Source: Actinomycetota bacterium
Lineage (GTDB): Bacteria > Actinomycetota > Acidimicrobiia > Spongiisociales > ZC4RG35
Length of the DNA stretch: 13,426 nucleotides
Direction of reading: 5' to 3'
NCBI GenBank assembly: GCA_027296205.1
Contig: JAPUJM010000243.1
Coordinates: forward strand, 1-13,426
The notes under the pieces are model-generated. The model was given only the letters and a program-made list of their open reading frames with translations, searched no databases and had not been told where the DNA came from. Made by a program: the position numbers and the translations under genes. This document shows positions 6,024 to 13,426 of this stretch, in pieces (position 1 is the first letter of the stretch; the number at the start of each line of letters is the position of its first letter).

Positions 6024-7548
6024 CATCACCACCAGCGACCAGGACATCGCCAAGTCTTCCCGGCTCCGGTATCACGAACTCGGTTTGCTCTTCGATGTGG
6101 TCGAGTGCGGCCTCGGTTGATGGAGCGATCTTGTCGAGGAGGACGTTCGGGTAGAGACCGATCACGAGAATGAGGATGGCCAGTGGAGTGAGGAGCGAGA
6201 TCTCCCGAATGGAGAGATCGGAAAGCACTTTGTTCTCCTCCTTGTCGGCAACCCCCGTGAACACTCGCTCATAGGCCCAGAGCATGTAGATCGCCGCCAG
6301 CACAACCCCAATGGCGGCGACGATGGTGAGGGCCGGAAGGGTGGCATAGCTGCCGATGAGAATCAGGAACTCGCCGACGAAACCGTTGAGACCGGGAAGG
6401 CCGATCGAGGCGAAGATCATGAACAGGAAGAACCCGGCAAAGACGGGCATCACCTTCTGCAAGCCGCCGAACTCGGAAATCTGCTTGGTGTGCCGGCGCT
6501 CGTAGATCATCCCCACGAGAAGGAAGAGAGCCCCGGTGACGAGTCCGTGATTGACGTTCTGGATCACGGCTCCCTGAAGACTTCCCGAGGTGAGGGCGAA
6601 CGTCCCGAGGACGATGAACCCGAGATGGCTCACCGATGAATAGGCGACCAGCCTTTTCAGGTCAGGCTGGACGATGGCCACGACAGCGCCGTAGATGATG
6701 CCGATCACGGCGAGTACCCCCATGATCCAGGCCGCATCGACAGAGGCCTCGGGGAACAGGGAGAGATTGAATCGCAGCAGCCCGTACGTGCCCAGCTTCA
6801 ACAGCACGGCAGCCAGGAGGACCGACCCGGCGGTAGGAGCCTCGGTGTGAGCGTCTGGCAGCCAGGTGTGGACCGGGAAAAGGGGAACCTTGATCGCAAA
6901 GGCCAGGGCGAACGCGGCAAACAGCCACCGTTCGGCACCCGTTGACAACTGCACGTTCATCAGGTCCGAAAGGGCGAAGGAGGCCGATCCGAACTGGTCG
7001 GCATAGGTGACGCCAAGAGCGATGATTCCGGCAAGCAACAAGGCGGAGCCGAAGGCGGTGAAGATGAAGAACTTCATCGCCGCATAGATCCGCCGGTCGC
7101 TCCCCCAGATACCGATGATGAAGTACATCGGAATGAGAATCGCCTCGAAGAAGACGAAGAAGAGAAAGAGGTCGAGAGCCAGGAACACACCGATCATGCC
7201 CGCCTCCAGGAGAAGGGTGTACACCACAAACTCCTTGGTTCGTCGGGTGATCGACGTCGAAGCGGCCAGGGCGATCGGCACCAGGATCGCCGTGAGGAGC
7301 ACCATCGGCATCGAGATGCCGTCGATGCCAAGACTCCAGCTGATGCCCCACGGCTCATACCAGACGGCTGTCGAGACGAACTGATATCCGGCAACGGGCT
7401 CGAAGACCCAGAAGACGTATCCGGCGAGAGCCAGTGGCAGCACCGCGAGAGCGACGCCCAACGGCAAGTGCAGCTCCTTGAGACGTCTCGGCACCAGGGC
7501 GACGATCGCCGCGGCAATGACAGGCAGAGCGATGAGCCAGGTCAACAT
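6016..7548 (-). CDS. nuoM: NADH-quinone oxidoreductase subunit M
   Basis: NuoM is the middle antiporter-like proton channel of the complex I membrane arm. The 510-residue product is the usual length with about 14 helices. Visible key residues: Glu135 in FFEAILIPMY (helix 5), Lys220 in the discontinuous helix 7 (AFAIKVPLFPVHTWLPDAHTE), His227 and His234 in the same region, and Lys251 in helix 8 (AVLLKLGTYG). These match E. coli Glu144, Lys234 and Lys265. The ATG shares its A with the nuoL stop (TGATG), which fixes the start. The frame stays open further upstream inside nuoL, but that extension is Arg/Gly-rich and foreign to the family. The nuoM stop overlaps the nuoN start. The C-terminal tail (~30 residues, ending GGDEE) is acidic. 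Confidence 0.98.
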   Translation of the reverse strand: MLTWLIALPVIAAAIVALVPRRLKELHLPLGVALAVLPLALAGYVFWVFEPVAGYQFVSTAVWYEPWGISWSLGIDGISMPMVLLTAILVPIALAASTSITRRTKEFVVYTLLLEAGMIGVFLALDLFLFFVFFEAILIPMYFIIGIWGSDRRIYAAMKFFIFTAFGSALLLAGIIALGVTYADQFGSASFALSDLMNVQLSTGAERWLFAAFALAFAIKVPLFPVHTWLPDAHTEAPTAGSVLLAAVLLKLGTYGLLRFNLSLFPEASVDAAWIMGVLAVIGIIYGAVVAIVQPDLKRLVAYSSVSHLGFIVLGTFALTSGSLQGAVIQNVNHGLVTGALFLLVGMIYERRHTKQISEFGGLQKVMPVFAGFFLFMIFASIGLPGLNGFVGEFLILIGSYATLPALTIVAAIGVVLAAIYMLWAYERVFTGVADKEENKVLSDLSIREISLLTPLAILILVIGLYPNVLLDKIAPSTEAALDHIEEQTEFVIPEPGRLGDVLVAGGDEE

Positions 7549-9434
7549 CAGACGCCCGCCACCACGAGCCAGATGACCACGACAACGGCCCCGCCGAGAA
7601 GCAGAGCGCCGTAGTTGCGGACGTATCCCGTCTGGAGAGGCCTCACCCATGCCCCCAAACCAGCCACCAGCCGGGCAACACCGTTTACGGCGCCATCGAT
7701 GACCGGGACGTCGAATCCGAAGGCAGTGGCATCCGCAACCCTCTTACCCGGCGAGACGAGGACCCGGCCGTAGATGTCATCGACCCCATAGGCGTCTTCC
7801 CAGATACCCCAGATCGGTTGCAGCCCCTCCTCGAGCCTCTGCCAATCTTCGGGTGGACGGCGGTAGGTGATCCAGGCCGCGAAGATCCCGGCGGCTCCGG
7901 CAAGTACGGAAAGAAGGGCAACCACCACGAGGACCCACACGTTTTCGGGCGGCTGCTGGACACTTACCAACTCGAAACTGGGCTCGAGGAATTTCTCCAG
8001 AGTGAGACGAATCGGGGTGTTGGTCAGGCCACCGACAGCGGACAGGACGGCCAGGACAATCAGGGGCACGGTCATCACCCGTGGTGACTCGTGGGGGTCA
8101 ACACCCCCCTCCCATCGGGGCTTGCCGAGGAAGACGAGCATGAACAGTCTCGTCATGTAGAAGCCGGTTATCAGCGCGGTCACCAACCCGACTATCCACA
8201 GGACGGAAAACCATCCGCCCCTCTCGAAGGTGGAGGCCAGAATCTCGTCCTTGGACCAGAAACCGCCGAGCGGTGGGATGCCGGCAATGGCCAACGTGGC
8301 AACCCCCATCGTGATCCCGGTGACCCGCATCTTCTTGAACAGCCCGCCCATCTTTCCCATGTCCTGCACGCCGCTCAAGGCGTGGATGACGGACCCGGCG
8401 CCCAGGAAGAGGAGCGCCTTGAAGAAGGCATGAGTCATCAGGTGGAAGAGCCCGGCGAAGTATGCGGTGGTCCCCACGGCAAGAACCATGTAGCCGAGTT
8501 GGGAGATGGTCGAGTACGCCAACACCTTCTTGATGTCGCGTTGGGAGACGGCGATGGTCGCCGCCCAAAGCGCGGTGAGGGCGCCAACGGTGGCCACGAT
8601 CGTCTGCGCGGTCGGAGACAACTCGAAGATGGCCGCGGAGCGGGCAATCAGGTAGATACCGGCGGTCACCATCGTGGCCGCGTGGATCAGAGCCGAGACC
8701 GGAGTGGGGCCTTCCATGGCATCCGGTAGCCACACGTATAGCGGTATCTGAGCAGACTTGCCCACGGCGCCGGCAAAAAGGAGCAGAGCAATGGCCGTTG
8801 CCATGCCTGTGGTCAGCTCGGCGCCGGCCCGCTCGAAGACTCCGGCGTAGGAGAGTGTGCCGAAAGCGGCGAAGATCAACATCAGAGCGATCAGAAAACC
8901 GAAGTCACCGATCCGGTTGACGATGAAGGCCTTCTTGGCCGCGGACGCAGCCGAAGGTCTCACGAACCAGAAGCCGATGAGCAGATAGGAGCACAGACCC
9001 ACCAACTCCCATCCAAGGAAGAGCATGGCGTAGTTACCGGCGAGGACGAGGGTCAGCATCGAAGCGGCAAACAGATTGAGGTAGGTGAAGAAGCGGGAGA
9101 ATCGCTCGTCGCCACGCATGTAGCCGATGGCGAACACGTGAATCAGGGCACCGACTCCGGTGACGATCATCGCCATGAAGGCCGCCAGGGGATCCCAGAG
9201 AATCTCGAGACTGGCTCCGATCGCCGGCATCCACTCCCAGAGCAGCACGGTGGACCCGTGCTCACCTCCCTGAAAGAACGGAATCGCGGCGACGAGGGCA
9301 ACTACGAACGAGGAGGCGATCGCCCCCGATGCCAGCCAGCCACTCCAGGGCTCTCTGATGTGACGACCAAAGAAGTGAAGGAAAACCGCGCCCAGGAGAG
9401 GCAGCGCAATGATGATCCAGATGACCTCGGTCAC
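7548..9434 (-). CDS. nuoL: NADH-quinone oxidoreductase subunit L
   Basis: NuoL is the distal antiporter-like subunit of complex I, with the lateral amphipathic helix that braces the membrane arm. The 628-residue protein fits the family. Key residues: Glu143 in FLGWELVGLCSY, Lys226 in AGAVGKSAQIPLYVWLPDAM, and His251 in the HAATMVTAG motif of helix 8. The C-terminal section with YGVDDIYG, VIDGAVNG and QTGYVRNY is the typical end of bacterial NuoL, containing the lateral helix and final TM. The start is a GTG 2 nt after the nuoK TAG, preceded by GAGGGG with a 6-nt spacer, a good ribosome site that supports this codon. The stop overlaps the nuoM ATG by one base. Confidence 0.98.
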   Translation of the reverse strand: MTEVIWIIIALPLLGAVFLHFFGRHIREPWSGWLASGAIASSFVVALVAAIPFFQGGEHGSTVLLWEWMPAIGASLEILWDPLAAFMAMIVTGVGALIHVFAIGYMRGDERFSRFFTYLNLFAASMLTLVLAGNYAMLFLGWELVGLCSYLLIGFWFVRPSAASAAKKAFIVNRIGDFGFLIALMLIFAAFGTLSYAGVFERAGAELTTGMATAIALLLFAGAVGKSAQIPLYVWLPDAMEGPTPVSALIHAATMVTAGIYLIARSAAIFELSPTAQTIVATVGALTALWAATIAVSQRDIKKVLAYSTISQLGYMVLAVGTTAYFAGLFHLMTHAFFKALLFLGAGSVIHALSGVQDMGKMGGLFKKMRVTGITMGVATLAIAGIPPLGGFWSKDEILASTFERGGWFSVLWIVGLVTALITGFYMTRLFMLVFLGKPRWEGGVDPHESPRVMTVPLIVLAVLSAVGGLTNTPIRLTLEKFLEPSFELVSVQQPPENVWVLVVVALLSVLAGAAGIFAAWITYRRPPEDWQRLEEGLQPIWGIWEDAYGVDDIYGRVLVSPGKRVADATAFGFDVPVIDGAVNGVARLVAGLGAWVRPLQTGYVRNYGALLLGGAVVVVIWLVVAGV

Positions 9435-9436
9435 AC

Positions 9437-9742
9437 CTAGCCCCTCAACTCGGAGAGCTCGTCAACAGAAGCGGTCGCCCTTCTCCGGAATATGGCCACG
9501 ATGATCGCCAGTCCGACAACGACCTCTGCGGCCGCAACCACCAGGACAAAGAACACCGCGACCTGGCCATTCAGATCGTTCAGTGCTCGACCAGCGGAGA
9601 TCAGTGTCAGATTGACTGCGTTGAGCATGAGCTCGATGCACATGAACATCACGAGGGCATTGCGCCGCAACACCAGGCCAAAGGCACCGATGAAGAAGAG
9701 CGCTGCCGCCAAGGCCATGTACCAGCCGGCTGCGACAATCAC
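9437..9742 (-). CDS. nuoK: NADH-quinone oxidoreductase subunit K
   Basis: NuoK is a small MrpC-like membrane subunit of complex I with three helices; its two buried glutamates are essential for proton translocation. The 101-residue product matches the normal ~100. Glu37 in MCIELMLNAVNL and Glu73 in VAAAEVVVGLA correspond to E. coli Glu36 and Glu72. The frame is open far upstream, but the upstream part lies within nuoJ and does not resemble NuoK. The GTG at 9742, overlapping the nuoJ TGA as GTGA, gives the right length. AGGA abuts this GTG with no spacer, as at nuoN. Confidence 0.96.
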   Translation of the reverse strand: MIVAAGWYMALAAALFFIGAFGLVLRRNALVMFMCIELMLNAVNLTLISAGRALNDLNGQVAVFFVLVVAAAEVVVGLAIIVAIFRRRATASVDELSELRG

Positions 9743-9746
9743 TCCT
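9738..9746 (-). promoter_or_regulatory. nuoJ/nuoK coupling junction AGGAGTGAT
   Basis: On the minus strand AGGAGTGAT merges a Shine-Dalgarno-like AGGAG, the nuoK GTG start and the nuoJ TGA stop. It is identical to the nuoM/nuoN junction at 6015-6023 and decides the nuoK start. As there, the missing spacer argues for reinitiation coupled to nuoJ translation. Confidence 0.6.
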
Positions 9747-10260
9747 GCCCCCTGCGGTAGTGGGCCAGACCGATCGCTCCCGCCGCGGCAATGGTCAGGA
9801 GCAGCGCAGTCGCCTCGAACGCAAGCACCCAGTCGGTGAACAGCAGCTCGGCGATCGCCTGAATGGTCCCATTGGTCGCCTCCGGGATCGTGATCGTCGC
9901 TGCCGGAACCCAATCGAAGTCGTCGGAGACGGTCAGGGCCCCGGCGAAGAGAGCGATCAGACCCCCAAGCCCTCCAACCAGGGCCCGTTGGTAAGGCAGC
10001 TTCTCGTCCCAGTCCTCGGACTTGTCGACACCTATCAGCATGATCACAAAAAGGAAGAGGGTCAGGACTGCTCCGGCATAGACGATCACCTGGACGGCGG
10101 CGACCAGATGAGCCAGTTGCAGAACGTAGAGCACCGCCATCGAGAAGAGAGTCCCCAGGAGCCCCATCGCCGAATAGACCGGGTTGCGAGCGGCCACGAT
10201 CGTCACCGCGCCAACAAGGGCGCCCACCGCCATGAGGACGAAAAGGATCGACTCAGCCAT
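9739..10260 (-). CDS. nuoJ: NADH-quinone oxidoreductase subunit J
   Basis: NuoJ is a membrane subunit of complex I between NuoH and NuoK/N; its third helix with a pi-bulge is linked to coupling. The 173-residue protein has five hydrophobic segments and the family motif VQVIVYAGAVLTLFLFVIML, with Tyr61 at the conserved helix-3 tyrosine. RNPVYSAMGLLG near residues 25-36 is also typical. The ATG at 10260 overlaps the last eight bases of nuoI and has GAGGG five nt upstream. The stop overlaps the nuoK GTG. Confidence 0.96.
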   Translation of the reverse strand: MAESILFVLMAVGALVGAVTIVAARNPVYSAMGLLGTLFSMAVLYVLQLAHLVAAVQVIVYAGAVLTLFLFVIMLIGVDKSEDWDEKLPYQRALVGGLGGLIALFAGALTVSDDFDWVPAATITIPEATNGTIQAIAELLFTDWVLAFEATALLLTIAAAGAIGLAHYRRGQE

Positions 10261-10909
10261 CGTCGCCCTCGGTGGGTGACCGCGCGTCGATCTCGCTCTG
10301 CTCGGGCTCGGGGTCCCAGTCCCCCGGGCCGGGGGTCCCCTGCCACATCTTCACACCCTGGTAGGCGGTCATGCCAGATGGGGCGGTGGCTCGTACCCAG
10401 CCGTCGGCGACGTCAAGCTCATCCATGTCGGCCAGCTCGTCGTCGGGGAACATATGAGGCACTTCCCCTTTCTCGTCCATGAGGAGGGTCTCTCTGGTGT
10501 AGATCGCGTCCTTGCGGTTTGTCGTCGACATCTCGAAGAGGTGAGTCATCGTGATGGCCTCGGTCGGACAGGCCTCCACGCAGAGCGCGCAGAAGATGCA
10601 GCGGAGCATGTTGATCTCATAGACGAAGCCGAATCGCTCGCCGGGTGAGGCCGGGTTCTCGGGATCGTTGTCCATCCCACGCACGAAGATGCACTTGGCC
10701 GGGCACACTCCGGCGCAGAGCTCACATCCGATGCACTTCTCCATGCCGTCGGGGTAGCGGTTGAGCACATGACGCCCGTGAAAGCGCTGCGGCTTCTGAC
10801 GCATCTCCTTGGGGTACTCCGTCGTCACCAGTTCTTGGCCGGTGATGGTGCGGAGCATCGTGCCGCCGGTGACTCTGAGCCCTTTGAGGAATTCTGTGAT
10901 CACACCCAT
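10253..10909 (-). CDS. nuoI: NADH-quinone oxidoreductase subunit I, two [4Fe-4S] ferredoxin-type
   Basis: NuoI is the TYKY-type subunit that carries clusters N6a and N6b on the electron path to N2 in NuoB. Eight cysteines form two CxxCxxCxxxCP motifs: Cys59/62/65/69 and Cys104/107/110/114, with the usual cross-liganding pattern. The N-terminal ~25 residues form the amphipathic membrane-contacting helix. The product has 218 residues, longer than E. coli NuoI (180). The excess is a C-terminal tail from ~145 with about 20 acidic against 4 basic residues and several prolines. The ATG at 10909 follows the nuoH TAG by 2 nt, and GGAG lies 6 nt before it inside the nuoH end. The 3' end overlaps nuoJ by 8 nt. 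Confidence 0.97.
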   Translation of the reverse strand: MGVITEFLKGLRVTGGTMLRTITGQELVTTEYPKEMRQKPQRFHGRHVLNRYPDGMEKCIGCELCAGVCPAKCIFVRGMDNDPENPASPGERFGFVYEINMLRCIFCALCVEACPTEAITMTHLFEMSTTNRKDAIYTRETLLMDEKGEVPHMFPDDELADMDELDVADGWVRATAPSGMTAYQGVKMWQGTPGPGDWDPEPEQSEIDARSPTEGDDG

Positions 10910-10911
10910 CG

Positions 10912-12006
10912 CTAACTCCAGGGAGCGCCGAATTGACGGAAACCGATCGCGACCGTGGAGATGACCAGCCAGACGAGTGCTGCCGGGATCAAACCCTTCC
11001 AGCCGAGAGTCATGAGCTGGTCATAGCGCAGCCGTGGCAACGTTGCCCGGAGCCAGAAGAAGACGAAGACGATCGCATATGTCTTGATGAGGAAGTAGAT
11101 CGTGGGAAGAAGGCCGGAGATGAGCCCCGGGAGGAATCCCTCGAATGTCGGACCAGCCCACCCACCGAGGAACAACGTGGCGGCTATGGCCGACATCGAG
11201 AAGATGTTGACGTACTCGGCCAGGAAGAACATGGCGAAGCGCATGCCGGAATACTCGGTGTGGAACCCACCCACCAGCTCCTGCTCCGCCTCGACCAGAT
11301 CGAATGGCGCCCGGTTGGTCTCGGCAACTATGGCGATCATGAAGATGATGAACGCGACGATCTGAGGGAAGATATTCCAGCGGGGAACGAAGGACAGCAC
11401 GGGAGAAATGTCTCCCCAGGTTCCGGTCTGGCGCTCCACGATCTCGGCCATCGATAGTGTGCCGCCCAGGCCTTGGGTGGCAGTGAAGACCACAACAGCG
11501 ACCATGGCAAGACCCATTGCCGCCTCATAGGAGATGGCCTGAGCCGTGGCTCGCACCCCACCGAGCAGGGGGTATTTCGAGCCCGAGGACCATCCCGCGA
11601 GAACCACCGCGTAGACGGCCATCGACGACATCGCCAGGATGAACAGCAATCCGATGTTGAGGTCCGCTCCTTGAAGGGTCACCTCGTAGTCACCGATCAT
11701 GAAGGGCCTGCCCCACGGCACCATCATGAAGATCAAGAACGCGGGGATGATCGCCAGGAACGGGGCCAGCAGATACAAGCCCAGTTCGACCTTTCGCGGA
11801 ATCACCGACTCTTTGAAGAACAGCTTGAGACCGTCCGCCACCGTCTGGAGAATCCCCCACGGTCCCGCCCGGCTGGGACCGATGCGACTCTGCATATCGG
11901 CAACGATCTTCCTCTCCGCCCAAACGTTGATCACCGTGACGACAAGCAGGAGCACAAAGGTCACCACCACCCTCAAGGCAATGATCCCAAACTCAGGCCA
12001 ACTCAT
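10912..12006 (-). CDS. nuoH: NADH-quinone oxidoreductase subunit H
   Basis: NuoH is the membrane subunit that forms the quinone channel with NuoB/NuoD and starts the proton path. The 364-residue product has about eight or nine helices. It carries the family motifs VWAERKIVADMQSRIGPSRAGP (residues ~28-49, with Glu31) and the cytoplasmic loop AETNRAPFDLVEAE (from ~228) followed by ELVGGFHTEYSGMRF. These hold the conserved glutamates of the E-channel and quinone site. The ATG overlaps the nuoG TGA as ATGA, with no strong ribosome site, so translation is probably coupled to nuoG. The stop is 2 nt before nuoI. Confidence 0.98.
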   Translation of the reverse strand: MSWPEFGIIALRVVVTFVLLLVVTVINVWAERKIVADMQSRIGPSRAGPWGILQTVADGLKLFFKESVIPRKVELGLYLLAPFLAIIPAFLIFMMVPWGRPFMIGDYEVTLQGADLNIGLLFILAMSSMAVYAVVLAGWSSGSKYPLLGGVRATAQAISYEAAMGLAMVAVVVFTATQGLGGTLSMAEIVERQTGTWGDISPVLSFVPRWNIFPQIVAFIIFMIAIVAETNRAPFDLVEAEQELVGGFHTEYSGMRFAMFFLAEYVNIFSMSAIAATLFLGGWAGPTFEGFLPGLISGLLPTIYFLIKTYAIVFVFFWLRATLPRLRYDQLMTLGWKGLIPAALVWLVISTVAIGFRQFGAPWS

Positions 12007-13426
12007 GAGGTCGTCACCCGGACCACCGGATCCGCCCCTAGCGACGGCGCACCCTGCTGGTTGAACGGGACGTAGACGACCCCGGCCGGAGTGCCTTCGT
12101 CGAGGACACAGGTGAACTCGCCTTCGCCCCGGGTGGTCACGAGCTTGATCGTGTGGCCGTCCTGGGCTCCGATGCTCGGGGCGTCACCGGGGTTGAGATG
12201 AGCAACCGCGCCCGGGCCGAGTCTGCGCAACGACGGAGAGTGCTGCAGTCGAACTCCGTGGTCGTACATGACCCGAGCGACGTGCAGAGTCAACTGTGCC
12301 TTCGGAGCCCTCGACCCCTGAAGGGCCACCGGTATGTGGTTTATCGCCTGAGCGCCATGAATGGGGACGACAATGCCGTCACGGTGATCCCATTCGAGAG
12401 AGTCCCACGTCAGATCCTCGTACGCCGGAGAAACCGTGGCTATCTCCTTCGAAATCGTTTCCGCAGAAGCGAGACCGAGCGAGACCCCCATCCGGGTCGC
12501 GATGTCGTCGAGAATGGCCCAATCGGTGCGCGCCTGTCCGGGAGCAGGCCGAATCTGGTTGACCTTCTGCACCCGTCCTTCGACGTTGGTGACGGTTCCC
12601 TCTTTCTCCGAGAAACCCGATGCCGGCAGCACCACGTCTGCGTTGCGGTTCGAATCGTTCAGAAACAGATCGATGGCGATGACGTACTCGGCGGCATCGA
12701 GAGCATCGACCGCTATGGACGCATCAGGCAAGTCGTTGATCGGGTCGGCGCCGACGAGCACCAGGCCTCTGACCTCTCCGGAGTCGAGTCCTTGGAGAAT
12801 CTGACGGGTGTCTCTGCCTATTGCGGTAGGAATGTCGCCCCAGGACGCTGCCAGGTTGGCGCATCCGATCGAGTCGAGCCCGACCCTTCCCGGCAACAGA
12901 TCGGGGGCGAGACCCATGTCAAGGGCGCCGTAGGTGTTGGCCCTGCTGTTCAGTGGCATCAGCTTGGCGTGAGCCGCCTTCTGCCGAACAAGGGCAGCGA
13001 CCGACTCGGCTAGCTGCGGCCCGTCGGCATGACTGGCGACACCGACCAACGCCACCACCTTCTCGACGGCGAGGGCATGGCTGACTTCGGGATGATCGCC
13101 ATTCGCCAACGCGTCGAGCAACTCGTATCCACCCCCGGGTCGGTAGGTGAGCTTGTGGCCGGCCCGGTCGTCGAGCCCTGTCGCCCTCGGATGGACGACC
13201 ACCAGGGTGGCCCCCAACTCCTGTGCTGCCCGTCGCACCCGCAGATACAGAGTTGGGTGCTCTTCCTTGAGATCGGGTGCCCACACGACGATGGTGTCGG
13301 CGTCGTCGATGTCGGCGATTGTGGCGCGATCTACCGACGCAGAAAGGAAGTGAGACGCCAGGGCATCGTCCAGTCGGGCGTCGACATTGTTCGATCCCAG
13401 GGCGACCCGGGCAAACTTGGAGATGG
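12003..13426 (-). CDS. nuoG: NADH-quinone oxidoreductase subunit G, C-terminal part (5' end outside the window)
   Basis: The frame is open through the right edge, giving 473 visible residues. NuoG is the largest peripheral-arm subunit. Its N-terminal Fe-S domain lies outside; what is seen is the molybdopterin-oxidoreductase-like domain, which carries no molybdenum cofactor in complex I. Recognisable parts are SKFARVALGSNNVDAR near the edge, NSRANTYGALDMG, the VLPASGFSEKEGTVTNVEGRVQ motif that contacts the dinucleotide in true Mo enzymes, and a C-terminal molydop-binding-like beta domain ending VYVPFNQQGAPSLGADPVVRV. The stop overlaps the nuoH start by 4 nt. The motif set and position before nuoH make NuoG much more likely than a formate dehydrogenase subunit. 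Confidence 0.95.
   Translation of the reverse strand, partial: ISKFARVALGSNNVDARLDDALASHFLSASVDRATIADIDDADTIVVWAPDLKEEHPTLYLRVRRAAQELGATLVVVHPRATGLDDRAGHKLTYRPGGGYELLDALANGDHPEVSHALAVEKVVALVGVASHADGPQLAESVAALVRQKAAHAKLMPLNSRANTYGALDMGLAPDLLPGRVGLDSIGCANLAASWGDIPTAIGRDTRQILQGLDSGEVRGLVLVGADPINDLPDASIAVDALDAAEYVIAIDLFLNDSNRNADVVLPASGFSEKEGTVTNVEGRVQKVNQIRPAPGQARTDWAILDDIATRMGVSLGLASAETISKEIATVSPAYEDLTWDSLEWDHRDGIVVPIHGAQAINHIPVALQGSRAPKAQLTLHVARVMYDHGVRLQHSPSLRRLGPGAVAHLNPGDAPSIGAQDGHTIKLVTTRGEGEFTCVLDEGTPAGVVYVPFNQQGAPSLGADPVVRVTTS

Noticed and set aside
9437..9913. Longer forms of NuoK (and likewise of NuoM, to 7650)
   Set aside because: The extra residues lie inside the preceding subunit gene and are Arg/Gly/Asp-rich. 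The GTGA and TGATG overlaps give starts with normal subunit lengths.
1923..13426. Functional link between moaA and the molybdopterin-like domain of NuoG
   Set aside because: Complex I NuoG does not use a molybdenum cofactor. moaA is in a separate transcription unit, with the divergent thioredoxin-like gene in between. The proximity is better treated as chance.
1..13426. CRISPR arrays, tRNA/rRNA genes, insertion sequences, phage or defence genes
   Set aside because: No spaced repeats, tRNA cloverleaf, transposase-like protein or terminal inverted repeats were seen. Almost all sequence is accounted for by core metabolic genes.

Overview
The window comes from a fairly G+C-rich bacterial chromosome with compact gene packing, GTG starts, and stop/start overlaps inside the main operon. 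The protein set is a NuoG-to-NuoN proton-pumping NADH dehydrogenase with actinobacterial-looking sequences, a MoaA ending in Gly-Gly, and an FbpC/PotA-like ABC ATPase. This suggests an Actinomycetota genome, perhaps of the Acidimicrobiia type. The lineage is an inference from protein style; no rRNA or other marker is present.

Layout. (1) Positions 1-1878, plus strand: the probable last codons of a membrane protein (perhaps an ABC permease), then a CysA/PotA/FbpC-type ABC ATPase, then an unrecognised protein with about seven membrane segments. (2) Positions 1923-2927, minus strand: moaA, the first enzyme of molybdenum cofactor synthesis. It converges on the plus-strand group, and a 23-position imperfect hairpin fills the gap between the two stop codons. 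(3) Positions 3000-3362, plus strand: a small thioredoxin-like protein with an unusual CQPC active site, divergent from moaA across 72 bases. (4) Positions 3394-13426, minus strand: the distal part of a nuo operon, read right to left as nuoG (3' part only), nuoH, nuoI, nuoJ, nuoK, nuoL, nuoM, nuoN. It ends with a secreted or membrane-anchored protein that has bactofilin-like beta-helix repeats and overlaps the end of nuoN.

How the genes work together. NuoH, J, K, L, M and N form the membrane arm of complex I. NuoI carries two [4Fe-4S] clusters in the connecting arm, and NuoG is the large Fe-S subunit of the peripheral arm. Every junction from nuoG to nuoN overlaps or lies within 2 nt, so the subunits are probably translationally coupled. 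The essential Glu and Lys residues of the antiporter-like subunits and the eight cluster cysteines of NuoI are intact, so the enzyme should be functional. The beta-helix membrane protein is probably co-transcribed with nuo, but its role is unknown. moaA, the thioredoxin-like gene and the ABC cassette look like separate transcription units.

Most of the window is core metabolism. I found no mobile element, CRISPR array, tRNA or rRNA. The items most worth a second look are the beta-helix protein joined to the nuo operon, the long inter-stop hairpin, the non-canonical thioredoxin site, and the AGGAGTGAT start junction shared by nuoK and nuoN.
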